Positions 43,848 through 54,348 of a stretch of 64,000 bases of DNA are shown here, piece by piece. This stretch comes from Tipula vernalis (taxonomy: Eukaryota; Arthropoda; Insecta; Diptera; Tipulidae), in NCBI GenBank assembly GCA_958295665.1, contig OY282560.1, positions 272,106,177 through 272,170,176 on the forward strand, given 5' to 3'. The notes under the pieces were generated by a model. The model made no database searches. It was not told the DNA's origin and was given only the letters and a program-made list of their open reading frames with translations. A program made the position numbers and the translations under genes. The number at the start of each line of letters is the position of its first letter. Position 1 is the first letter of the stretch.

Positions 43848-45093
43848 ATGCTAGCTGGGTATACGCGATCGGTATGCCGTATACCGCCTCCACCATCTCG
43901 TCATGAAATAATTGGATATGTTGTGCGTACTTCATCTATGCTCGCCGTTCCACATGAAGTGACACTTGATCATGTATCAGAGAATTTCAACTCCTGGATA
44001 TGTATTTGTACATGCAAGGCGGGGGAAGGGCGCAAATGCAAGCATATTGCGGCATGTTTGATTTATATTTCTAGGTAATTTGTGCAATAAAATTTAAATT
44101 TAATTACCTGTTTAATCATATATTGTATTAACGTATTAGAAATCCAAATCTTCAACATATCAGTTGCACTGATATTAAACAAAAATGGGGTAAAATTGGT
44201 AAGCAGTCATTTTCTAAAAAATATAGTGCGGTCAGAGCCAGTGAAATGTGTCATTGCCGGAAGCGAGTTTTCATGAAAAATGATGTGGTTCCTGAGGAAA
44301 AGCAAAATGAGTATATGCTTGAACTACTCGAAGGTAAAATCTTTAAATTTTATTACATATTTAAAAAAGTTAAATATTTATCTATATTTTTAGGCACTCC
44401 TGATTCCGAATTATCGAAAATAATTTTTGGTAATAGGCGAACGACACCTCAACAATTCGTTGAATGTGGAGATCATGAGTTAATTAGATCACTACTCCAA
44501 CACGACGGTTTATCAAAATATGTTCCACATATGAGGGAATATTTAACGCTCGACAGGAATCTAGAACATTTCTCGAAAATCCAAAAATCTGTGAACGAAG
44601 CAGTTGAAATTTATAGCTCTACTAAAACTCAAACGAGCGCATCTTGGCTAGTAGAGCGTAAGCTGCAAATTACCGGTAGCATTTCGTATGCTCTGTTTAC
44701 CTATTCCTCCAATACAAATCGAAACTGGGGAAAAAAACTTACCTCTATTTATAAGGGCATATTTAAAGGCAACGAAGCGACCAGATACGGATAATATGCG
44801 GAGAAACAAGCAAAGAAAACACTGGCAAATCAATTTAATCTATTGGAAACGGGATTAATGATTTGTCCCGATCTGCCGTTTTTGGCATATAGCCCCGATG
44901 CCCTTTCATTTGATGGAGATCAGTGAAGGTTGGTTGAAATAAAATCTCCAGTGCGAGAAGTAGTAGCTGGATGTATAATTTCAGGACTAAAATATTTGTA
45001 CTGTGATAAGACGGAATACAAACTACATAAAAGACATCCATACTACGGCCAAATCCAGCTAGGATTGGCTATTACAAATTTTGAATTCATGTG
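43848..45093 (+). pseudogene. ISL2EU SWIM zinc finger + YqaJ nuclease protein
   Basis: Exons 43848-44074, 44140-44333 and 44394-45093 are joined by introns of 65 and 60 bp with GT...AG ends that preserve frame. Exon 1 holds the SWIM finger CTCKAGEGRKCKHIAACL (CxC...CxH). Exon 2 gives NLQHISCTDIKQKWGK. Exon 3 opens GTPDSELSK and leads to the YqaJ exonuclease fold: WLVERKLQITGS, then SPDAL (Asp), VEIKSP (ExK) and HPYYGQIQLGL. Stops at 44792 (TAA), 44924 (TGA) and 45091 interrupt it. An upstream frame (EGEEIVNASWVYAIG) suggests a further shift before 43848. The protein is thought to assist the transposase; its exact role is not established. Confidence 0.75.
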
Positions 45094-45482
45094 ATTTAAT
45101 TATATTTGCAACTAAAAATAATTCGTATGAAAGAATTAAAGTTCCCAGAGATGAAAATTTCATTGATACGTATATTCATACTCTCTGTGATATCTATTTC
45201 AAAAATGTGATGCCTTACTTATTTAAGTAAATATTTATTATTTTTAAATTATTTTTATTAATCTGAATTATTTTTAATTTAATTTAAAGTGATATTGAAG
45301 TATAATTTATGTTAACATTAAGATGTGATGCCTTATATACATATTTAGATAAAAAAACTGTGATTTGAATTAACTGATTTTTATTTTTGTAAATGTTTGA
45401 ATTAATAAAACGAATTAGTTTTCTTTACATACATTGTATTGTTAAAGTTTTCTAAACCAAACATCGTTTTATTTAAAATCAA

Positions 45483-46830
45483 TTAAAACTTTTTATCGGA
45501 TAATATTGAACATGATATATTTGACAATCCACACAACACTCCAACTATGTCGTCTATGTAAGGTATATCTGAAACCGAAATTTTATCCCTTAAAATTCGG
45601 TATTGTTTAAGTCGAGAAATGCGTCGTTCTACATGTACACGTGCTGAAGCTATTGAAGTATTTTTTTCGACATCGGATTTCGATAATTTCTCGAACAAAA
45701 ATTCTGGTCGAATCATTTCTATCCCCGCGTTAGCCAATTCGTCTCCGACCATGAAGCCCTTGTCGACAATCACAGCATGATACTCCAATTAAAAATTTGA
45801 AGGTATGTACTCCTTTGTAATGCGAATATGTGCATACTCGACAATCTAAACAATTAAACGTAACCGTTTTAATCTCAGTGCAGTCTAAAATCGTTCTCAC
45901 ATTTGGAAACTGATCAAAACATTTGGGTAAACTTCTTTTATTCTCGTCGCGTGTTCGCCAATATATTAAGACTTTTATAGCTTTAGCTAAAAGCTATATG
46001 GTATCCACAAAATACAGCTTTGACGTACGGTTGCTAATCTGATAATATATGGCCAGCTCAGCAAAGGAACAATTGCATTTCAATGTATGCATTGTAAGGC
46101 ATATTCTGTCTTTTAAGGGCGTTGGACATTTCTCAGCGGGCCGTATATCTTTGCAAATGTTTACCAATACATTTAAAACAGCCATGCTACGAATCCCTGT
46201 AATAGTATTAATTTTCTTATCTGTATCCCATAACGAAATAATGCTTAAATACATTTTTCCATTAGCTTGAACTTTTTTGTTTGATGTGACTGTACTACAT
46301 TGAACACCAATATCGACCGATTTGTTTTCTTCTAGGACGTGTTGGCCTACATGTTGGCAGAGATCCTCTTCTTCAACAACAATAATTTCATTTCCTTTAG
46401 AGCTATCATGTATAAAAACCAAAATGTTAGTTTCTTAAACGAATGTATTGTACATATTTACTATTTAATTATTACCTCATAGATTCAGCGACCTTATTCC
46501 GTCTCGTTAGTCTCTCACTTCTTCCAGAATCCTTTGACTTCCTGATGGTTGGTAGTATCAGTAGGTTTTCACATGGAAATGCATTCTTTAGTAACGTTGG
46601 ATTGGCCTTGACGTGTTTTGAGAGCGGGATTAGTACATATTTTGTATCAAAGTGCTAGTAGCAAATTCGAAACTGGGTCGGAAATTTTTTCTTCATCCTT
46701 AATACGGCTGACTATTCCTTCAATTCTAAAGGATTATGTATTTTTTACTGATGTTGGAATACGAAACAAAGGTGTGCCTGGTTCTCGGTACGTCTTACAT
46801 TGTGGTACACCACAATAACCATGAGTTTAC
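45483..46830 (-). pseudogene. ISL2EU transposase (THAP-like, DDE_4), internal deletion
   Basis: On the minus strand the N-terminus shows CGVPQCKTYREPGTPLFRIP (about 46815-46755), a THAP-like zinc finger start, then after shifts LSKHVKANPTLLKNAF. The 46422-45994 frame ends with LKDRICLTMHTLKCNCSFAE, the HTH_Tnp_4-type helix-turn-helix. The DDE_4 domain has its first Asp in FPNVRTILDCTEI (about 45905) and then YKGVHTFKFLIG. The text jumps from there to AVIVDKGFMVGDELA and ends in HVERRISRLKQYRILRDKIS (third catalytic acidic region) and SKSDVEKN. The segment that should carry the second Asp (SDxxL/SDR) is deleted near 45785, and a frame change falls at the same place. Stops also occur at about 46000. 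It cannot be active. Confidence 0.75.
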
Positions 46831-47330
46831 ATGCGCTTGATTTGTGGCTCTGTTGAATCGTCTAGAATATATAAATAATATGAATCTTTACAATTAAAAT
46901 TTTACACTGTTAGAGTTCTTACTTGAATTTGTTGACATCGAAGCTTCGTCACCTGCTCTTTGGTTCACTTCTGATGTATTAAGCGGCTGGTATAACATGA
47001 TATTTTGATGTCTTGTATGTTTTGATTTTGCCTTGTCTATATTTATCGGTACACGGATAAATTAATATTTAAACCATGTAACTACTATTCATATTTGTTA
47101 CAAACACTTTTAATATCACAAATATTTTCAATAAATATCAAAAAATTGTCGCATTTAATAAAAAAAATAATAAATGTTTACACTTTTATATATAGCCCAT
47201 ATAACAACATTGATAAACGTCAAAGTAATATAACCGCCTAGATTATATTTTTTCCCGCAAGGTGGAATGCTCCATTCGTCAATTGATAAAGGTCGAAGTT
47301 ATGGCCAATTGTGATATTGGGATGATATTT

Positions 47331-47676
47331 GCAGGCTCCAATTTAAAAAAACCCGTAACATCTTTTATCTTTGCTAAAATTAACGGAAAATCTAATTTTT
47401 TTATATTTTTTACACATACATAGAAGTTAGGCATCATTATACAGACGTTAATTTTTCTGGAAGATGAATGGGTCGGCCAGGTTTTCTGATTTGACCGCAA
47501 TATTTTTTTGGTTCTGTTTGGTTTTTTTGGGTTATTTAACACTTGACACATAATAAATACCTACCCTCTACCGTGACAAGTCAAATGACCGGTTGTGGTA
47601 AGACTACAGATTTTTCGTAGAAAACAAATAATAAAAAAAGAAGTGAATATTGAAAAATTGATTGTATGTATATATA
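47331..47676. other. Spacer between ISL2EU and the errantivirus
   Basis: No supported feature. Confidence 0.4.
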
Positions 47677-47975
47677 ATTATAAATTCATTCGGAGAATGA
47701 TAATAAAAAAAATTATTTTTAATTTAATTTTCTTTTCTTTTATTTATAATAAATTTGTTTTACATGTTTTTGGTTTAAAAACTAATATCGAACTAACTTA
47801 ATATTATACTTTTTTAAAATAGACAAAATCTGTTGATTGTTGTAATTCTGCAAGATTGCATTTCCCATGATTTTATTCTTCAAACATGTTCAATCGTGTT
47901 TTTTGATGAATTGCATGTTTGATGGTTTAGTTTTTCATTCTGTGCTGATAATGACTTTGTTGTCTACAATGTGAT
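47677..47975 (-). repeat. 3' LTR of the errantivirus (about 299 bp)
   Basis: Bases shared with the 5' LTR are 47677-47708 and about 47918-47975. The ~207 bp between them (47709-47917) are absent from the 5' LTR. The outer end is set by alignment with the position next to the primer-binding site. The inner end is where similarity stops. Confidence 0.65.
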
Positions 47976-49337
47976 ACTGTTGAAAGTGACAATCCTCCTG
48001 AAAGGGCCCAAATCCAATTTTGATGTTTGAATTGTTTTAAGAAGACTTGCTGTAGTTGTTTCCTGTTCATTATTGTTTCATGGGTAATCGCAGTTATATT
48101 TTGATTTGTCTTTAATTGTCGAATAATTTGGATGTTATGAAGAGCTCCCTGTATTATTTCGTCTACAACTTCCAATTCGTAGGATTGAAATGTTTCGTTG
48201 TTAATTGTAACTGAATAGTTATAAATTGTTATTAAAAAATTTCCTGTTATACTTCTATTGTCAGGTCCGCAGTCTGTAGATAATTGAACTTCTCTCCCAT
48301 TGTTGATCAGTATTCTGTTTCCGAAATTAGTTGTATTGTCGTATCGGTTTCTGATGTTACATTACATTTGCCCTGACATCCGAAGATTAATGGTTTTACA
48401 CAGTTGTCCTTAAATTCTTTTATTTCTGAGTGCTTTTGGACGTAGTTTGTGTGTTCTGTTGTCGTAAATGCCCTTCGTCTGTTCATAATAAGGTATTGCG
48501 GGTAATCTTCTATAATGCTGTTGTTGACGATAAGCGGAATAATCCTCGTTATTATTGATGTATGGTTTTCTAATTTCGGTACTTCTAGTATGTAAAGGAG
48601 TGTTTCTTCATTTACTGCAACCTTTGGAGTGATAAATTTCAGTGCTTCGTCTGGTAACGTTATATTTATCCCTTGATCTACAAGTATGTTCCTCATTGAC
48701 ATAATTTCCTTCAATTATAGAATTTTGTTGCTTGGTAGTGCTACTTTTGTCCTCACGATAGCATCTTGGATATCTTCTAGAATTGTGTTGATAGTGTCGA
48801 TGTGCATAATCGATGTCATTATTTCTAGTTCGTTCAAAGCAATTCTGTTTACTGTCGCTGTGCTAGTTATGACTTCGTTTATAGTATTTGTTAAAAGTTG
48901 TATTCTTTTATTGATCCGCTCGTTCACCTGGTATTGATTACTCGTAAGTCTTTAGCATCTGGGTTTCCCGCTAGCCATTTTCAAGCGGTTCCAATTGTGT
49001 CCCATCTTTTGTGTCTGAGGCTTTTCGGTGGTTTTATTTGGTATAAATTGTTATAAAGATTTTTACATTTTTGTCTAACTATAGTGTAAAGTTCTATCAT
49101 GTTTTTATCTATTTTATCTACTACATTTTTGGTAACTAATTCTATTGTATATTCTAAACTAGTTAAATTTATTGGATGTAAGATTTTAATAGACCCTGTT
49201 TGAATTTTACAATCATTTATTTTTATTAACAATAATGGGTCTTCAAGAAGGTTTTTTATTTCTAATTTTTGTGCGTTTATACTAAAATAATTCAATATAC
49301 TAAAAATTATTAAATTTGTTACTTTAAGGTTTAGCAT
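47927..49337 (-). pseudogene. Errantivirus env, disrupted
   Basis: The frames 49337-48981, 48927-48715, 48714-48307 and 48175-47927 follow each other on the minus strand, separated by stops and shifts. The N-terminus is hydrophobic like a signal peptide (VTNLIIFSILNYFSINAQ). A basic furin-like site (RHKR) near residue 110 is followed by the fusion-region hallmark WLAGNPDAKDL just beyond a stop. The rest is rich in N-glycosylation sites (NxT/S). This layout is that of the envelope proteins of insect errantiviruses, related to baculovirus F proteins. The last frame runs into the 3' LTR. At least three breaks make it non-functional. Confidence 0.75.
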
Positions 49338-49365
49338 TTCTAAGAAGAAAAAACATTTGTAATTA

Positions 49366-52300
49366 TTATTTTTTTAATCTTTTAATTTTACTTTTATTCC
49401 TTTTTATATCTCTATTGATCTTAAATGTTCTAAATGTTATTTCTTTTGCATTTGTTTTGATTCCCCTGGGTTGTATTTTGGTTCTTATATTGGGTTTCAC
49501 AAATACTACTTGATTTTCTTTTAAATCTGGGGGTTCTTCTTTAGTCATATTTCCTTTTAACATTTGGTTTTTTGAATTTTCCAAGTTTTTGTTAATATTC
49601 ATAAATATCATGTTTGCTTTTTCTCCAATTTCTTTTGGGTTTGTGGTATTGTTTTGATTAAAAATGACTTCATTTGGAGTAAAGCCGGTTGCGGAATGGA
49701 TAGAATTATTATATAGAGCTACTGACAATTCTATAATTTCTGGGGTAGGAGTATCTGGGAATTTATTTTTATTTAGGTTAAATATTTCAATTATGGTACT
49801 GTGGGCTCTTTCAACTTGCCCATTCGACTCTGACGATGATGCGTATTCTATTCTGATGTTTAGTTTACTCAAGAATTCTTGAATTTGAATTGATTTGAAA
49901 GTTGTTTCGTGGTCCGAAACTAAGTAGTTAGGTATTCCAAAGGAGGTGAAATATTTTGTTATTGCGTTCTTAACGTCTATTAAGTTTTTTGATTCGAGCC
50001 GTTTGAAGGTGTTTTGAGAATGAATCAATTATTGACAGGAAGTTTGCTTATATATCGATGTTCACCCTCTCCAATGGCTTGTTAGTGTTAGGCCTTGGCG
50101 ATACTTTGATGTTATATGGTTTCCTGTCATATTTGTGAGTGTTGCAAGTGGTGCAGAATTTTGAATAACTTTTAACTTTTTTTGTGATATTGGGGAAGAA
50201 GTATGAACGTTTAATCTGACCCTCTAGTTCATTAATTCCCCTATGGGCTCTTTCGTGTTCTCTAATAACTATTGCATCTTTTCGCGCTTCGTTGGTGACG
50301 TCTTCTACTATTTTGGTTACGAGGGCAAAATGGCATTTCTGAGAGATATTCTCTCTGAACGATTCCTGAATCTTCTGAAAAAGGTTTTCTGGTGCCAAGA
50401 TTGCGGTTTGTTTACCATTGTGAAAATGTTTGATGTAATTAGTAATTTCGTCTTTTTCAAAAGATTCTTTTACGATGGTGGTTCGATTGAAATTGGGGAA
50501 TACTTGTTCGGTTATGATAGTATCAAGTTTAGATACTTTGAAAATCAATTGATTTTTATAGTAGTTTATTGGGCGGTCTGCAAAGTGTAAATAATAATCG
50601 TTGGAAGTATCGGCGGAGTGGATTGTTTCTGATTCGCTTGGAACTTGTCTTAAATTTGAATCATTTTCTGATTCATTTGCTTCATATGAATTAAATTCTT
50701 TAATTTCATTATTTGGCATTCTGCTGAGAGCATCTGCCACCACATTCGTTCTACCCTGTTTATAAACAACGTCGTAATCGAAGTTCTCGAGTTCTAGACG
50801 CCAACGTAGGATTTTAGAATTTTTTTCCGATGTTTTAATAAAAGTAAGGGTTTTATGGTCTGTGAGAAGTGTGAATTTTCTACCGTAGAGGTACGGCTGA
50901 TATTTTTTAACAGCCCAAATTATGGCTAACGCTTCTCTTTCGTTTGTCGCATACTTGGTTTCCGTCATGTTTAGCGTTCTGGACGCGAAAGCGATTGATC
51001 TTTCCACCTTATCGTGCATTTGGGAAAGGACAGCACTTAGTGCAAATTCGGATGCATCTGTGGTTAAGATGAAGGGTTTTGAAAAGTCATAATAGGCAAG
51101 AATTTGATCCGTGGAGATAATCTTTTGTATGGTTTCAAATGATTTAACATAGTCTGGATCCTTGACATTAATAGCTGTGCCTTTCTTTAGGAATTTTGTC
51201 ATAGGTTTGGTTGTTTGAGAATAGTTCTGAATGAAGCGACGATAATAGCCTGATAACACAAGAAATTGCTTAATTTGTTTCTGGGTGTTTGGTAATGGTC
51301 ATTCAAGTATTTCCTGAGTAATAATATGACCAAGAAATTCTGTTTCCTTCTTTAGGAATTCGCATTTATCTAGCTGGATTTTTAAGTTGAAGTGTGATAA
51401 CCGTTTAAGTACATCACAAAGATTTTTTATATGGTTCTCTAGATTATAACCTACGATAATAATGTCATCGAGGTATACATAACAAATTGTCCCAATTAAG
51501 CCGTGCAGGACATTGTTCATAGCTCGCTGAAATGTAGCTGGACCACTTTTAAGTCCAAATGGCATGCGAGTAAATTCGAAATGACCTTTTTCAGTCGAAA
51601 ATGCAGTTTTCTGTTGGGAATTTTGATCCATTGGGATCTGGTGAAATCCTGACTTCAAGTCTAATGTAGTAAAATACGTAGACTTGCCTAAACTATCCAG
51701 AATTTCTTCAATTTGAGGTATTGCAAATTTATCATTTACGGTTTTATCATTAAACTTTCGATAATCTATCACCACTCTGATCTTGCGGAGATCTGAAGTG
51801 TCAGGTTTTTTTTGGTACTACTCAAATTGGTTATGAATAGGGACTGCTGGAATTTTTAATGATTCCACTGTTCAACATCTCTTGTATGTGTTCCTTCCCG
51901 TCACGTTTAAAATGATAGGGATACCTGTACATTTTGGTGTAAACGGGAGTTTCGTCATTTGTAATAATTTTATGTTTAATCACCGTTGTTGCAGAGAGTT
52001 TTTCATTCTGCTTCAACAATACGGTTTGGTGATTATAAATTGTACTTTTGAAAATTTGTTTTTCATTCTCACATAAGTGGTTTGTCTTGATTAGGCTTTC
52101 AATTGTTTGTTTATCTATAGCATATTCCCATAAGCTTTAATAGGTTTAATGGCTTCAAAATTATTTATATTGAAGTCTAGTTTTGGTAAGTTTTTTGGTG
52201 GATCTAGATCATTTGTTAAGACTTTTATAGTAGATTGAAAGTTTTTGGATTTGTATAATCCTGGTTGTATAACAATATTGTCATTTAATTTTTTATATTC

Positions 52301-52747
52301 TGTTGTTACCCAGTCACCATTATTTACAGTATTAAAGGTCACTATGTGGTTGTAAAAATGTTCATTAGGGTAATATCTATAATATTTAAGAAGGTTATTG
52401 TTCAAAGAAATTGTGCCAGATTTGAAATCAATTTGAGCCAATGATTGTGATCCTAGTATCCCGTCAAAATATTCATGAAATTTTAATTCATAGTATGGTA
52501 TTGAGGGTAGATTATGACCAAAAAAATTTATTTTTCCTACTTTAGTTACTTTTTGGGTTCCTAACAGGTTTTTTACGGATGAATCTTTTGAAAATAAAAG
52601 GTGTTTAGGGATTATAATTGATTTGATAATGTTTTTGTTTGCGCCTGTGTCAATGAGAATTTTAATGATTTGGTTTGTCATTTTGTTATGACATTTCAGG
52701 TAAGGTAGGAAGTTTAATCCTCTGAATCTGAATTTTGATCTTCCCAA
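49366..52747 (-). pseudogene. Errantivirus pol: protease, RT, RNase H, integrase, disrupted
   Basis: The protease (52747-52115) shows ILIDTGANKN. Its frame overlaps the gag end by about 34 nt, as expected for frameshift translation. RT follows in two frames. The junction near 51790-51835 has two stops and an indel in an A-run. YVYLDDIIIVG holds the catalytic Asp pair. A stop near 51299 separates RT from SGYYRRFIQNY. RNase H shows TTDASEFALSAVL and LLTDHKTL. Integrase shows the HHCC-type zinc finger (HRGI, CTTCNTHK), then a stop and frameshift near 50040, and then FGIPNYLVSDHETTFKS and SSESNGQVERAHST. All domains are recognisable in the usual Ty3/Gypsy order. Confidence 0.85.
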
Positions 52748-53822
52748 AAATTTTCTGTATCGACGTTTTCTACAGTTATCTTTTCCTCTGTATCTGGTTC
52801 TTTATCTACATTATTTGGAATTTCAATATTGTTAACTACATTTTTATTGAATGTTCTCCTTGAACGCATTGATGGATCGATTTCCATCGGAGTGGGTTCA
52901 TTCTTTTCTTGCGTTGGCCAAGGAGTTTTCCTTATATTTGGTTGTTCCTGATATCTTTGTTGAAAATTGAACTTTGATTGTTCCTGATATCTAGATTGAG
53001 AATTGGGTTTTAGTGGAATCTGACTTTTCTTAGAATTATTTGATATAAGTTCATTGCTCGTGAACTTACATTGAAAAGCGTATGCTTCTTCTATATTACG
53101 TGGTTTAGCCGCTTGGGCATAACCGAAATAGGGTTTACGTAACCCGGATATGAAGGCGGCAAGCGCATCCTCTTCGATAAAAGCGCAAATTGCCTGCCAC
53201 GATCCGCTATACAGTTGATTTTGTCTAGCTAGTGACTTAATATTTAATAAGGTTTCTTTTGTTTTTTGGTAAAAGAGGTGAATTGACATATTTTCGTTTT
53301 GTTTATTTGCCCATAATTGGGACTTATAGAAGGGGAGTTCTTGTTTATCCCCTAAAGCTTCTAACAGAATTTCCTTTACTTCTTGGAAACTTCCGGGACT
53401 ACCAGCAAGACATAAAATGTCTTTAGCTTTACCTTCTATTTTATTTATAATAGCTTGGACATACACTCGAAATTATTGTTCCGTAACTAAGGGTATAAAA
53501 AGGTTTAGGGTATCCTCGGTTGTTTTTAGCCAGGATGAAATCTGTTTTCTATTTCCATCAAACGATGGAATTGATTTTATTGGATCAGGGATCCTGAACA
53601 AATCTTAAGTTATGCGATTTTCCTTGATTTGTTCAACAGGAGCAGGTTCCACAATTTTATTATTGAGGTAGTTAAGTCAGAAACAAACAGAGCATGACCA
53701 GGTATTAACCTGGTCATGCTCTGTTTGTTTCTGCTTAACTTTGTCAATTGTTCAGCAATCAAGTTTTCGTCCGTATCAATGTTACGATTAGCAAGTAATA
53801 ACTCGTTTAACTTTTTCCCCAT
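52714..53822 (-). pseudogene. Errantivirus gag, disrupted
   Basis: The N-terminal frame (53822-53610, MGKKLNELLLANRNIDTDEN) loses sense at an inverted duplication (53671-53739). The middle reads FRIPDPIKSIPSFDGNRKQI up to a stop at about 53475. The largest piece (53466-52714, 250 residues, no ATG at its start) contains INKIEGKAKDILCLAG and SGLRKPYFGYAQAAKPRNIE, the capsid-like region, then a Gln/Asn-rich tail with PTPMEIDPSMRSRRTFN and an acidic end. No CCHC knuckle is seen, as is usual in the 17.6/297 group. Confidence 0.75.
53671..53739. repeat. Near-perfect inverted duplication within gag
   Basis: 53671-53703 and 53708-53739 pair over about 32 bp with one extra base, around a 4-nt loop. 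The pairing core is AACAAACAGAGCATGACCAG. It interrupts the gag frame and looks like a template-switch or hairpin duplication. Confidence 0.8.
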
Positions 53823-54240
53823 AAACGGTTAAAAAAAAAATCTAATTCGTAATCCGAATTGAAATGAAATTTGAAATGGTGTGCGAGATAGAAAAAAAAA
53901 TTCCTCTTTTTTCTTTACTGTGTCTTATCTTACAGTGCACAGATCGACAGGTTTATCTCTATCTTGTAGTGGATAATTTTGCCGAAATCGGTAAACAAAT
54001 AACACAAAAAAAAATGTATAAATGAAATTTGTTACCTGATTGAGTCCGATATTATGCTGTCGTGTGCTGGTTCGGTTGATTTTATTTGTGAAATATGGCG
54101 GAACCTCAAATCCTCTTCGCAGTTTCCTTTCAGCTAGAGATGTCACAGAAACAAAAACACTTTTATTTCCTTTAGGACGGATTCACTTATGTCACAGTTT
54201 TTATTCACTTAGTCTTTGCACTTTATATAGTTTCACTAAA

Positions 54241-54256
54241 CCGCACGGCTGCGCCA
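54241..54256 (-). promoter_or_regulatory. Primer-binding site
   Basis: On the minus strand TGGCGCAGCCGTGCGG begins immediately after the 5' LTR end. It resembles the TGGCGCAGTCG tRNA-Ser primer site of the 17.6/297 group. Confidence 0.55.
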
Positions 54257-54348
54257 ATTACAAATTCATTCGGAGAATGATAATAAAATGTTTGATGGTT
54301 TAGTTTTTCATTCTGTGCTGATAACGACTTTGTTGCCTACAATGTGAT
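54257..54348 (-). repeat. 5' LTR of the errantivirus, shortened (about 92 bp)
   Basis: Matches both ends of the 3' LTR but lacks about 207 internal bases, so it is a deleted LTR or the 3' one has an insertion. A TATATAA-like box (CTATATAAAG, reverse of 54221-54230) lies in the leader just downstream. CAG|GTAACA near 54036 could be the splice donor for env mRNA. Confidence 0.6.

Larger units (their letters stand above)
43250..47330. mobile_element. ISL2EU (Harbinger/IS5-group) DNA transposon with YqaJ nuclease gene
   Basis: Inverted ends are visible. CGCCTCTTGCGG...GGTTATATTACT.TTTGAC (about 43315-43368) pairs with its reverse complement at about 47218-47268. Looser pairing (GACC..AATTGACGA) extends outward to about 43282 and 47295. 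Between them lie two convergent genes: SWIM-YqaJ nuclease on + and DDE_4 transposase with THAP-like N-terminus on -. Exactly this pair defines ISL2EU. Both genes carry stops, and the transposase has lost its second catalytic region, so the copy is dead. Precise termini and the 2-bp target duplication were not resolved. Confidence 0.75.
47677..54348 (-). mobile_element. Errantivirus-type Ty3/Gypsy element (17.6/297/Tom-like), degraded
   Basis: Gene order on the minus strand is leader-gag-pol-env between LTR-like ends. The two ends share TCATTCTCCGAATGAATTT and GTTTGATGGTTTAGTTTTTC (reverse view). gag lacks zinc knuckles, pol has protease-RT-RNase H-integrase, and an env of the insect-retrovirus fusion type follows. 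A primer-binding-like TGGCGCAGCCGTGCGG sits next to the 5' LTR, which fits the tRNA-Ser-primed 17.6/297 group. All genes have stops or frameshifts, so this copy cannot form particles unaided. The target duplication was not identified. Confidence 0.85.

Noticed and set aside
43848..45093. Host gene with SWIM finger
   Set aside because: YqaJ nuclease motifs, stops, flanking TIRs and the adjacent DDE_4 transposase place it in an ISL2EU transposon.
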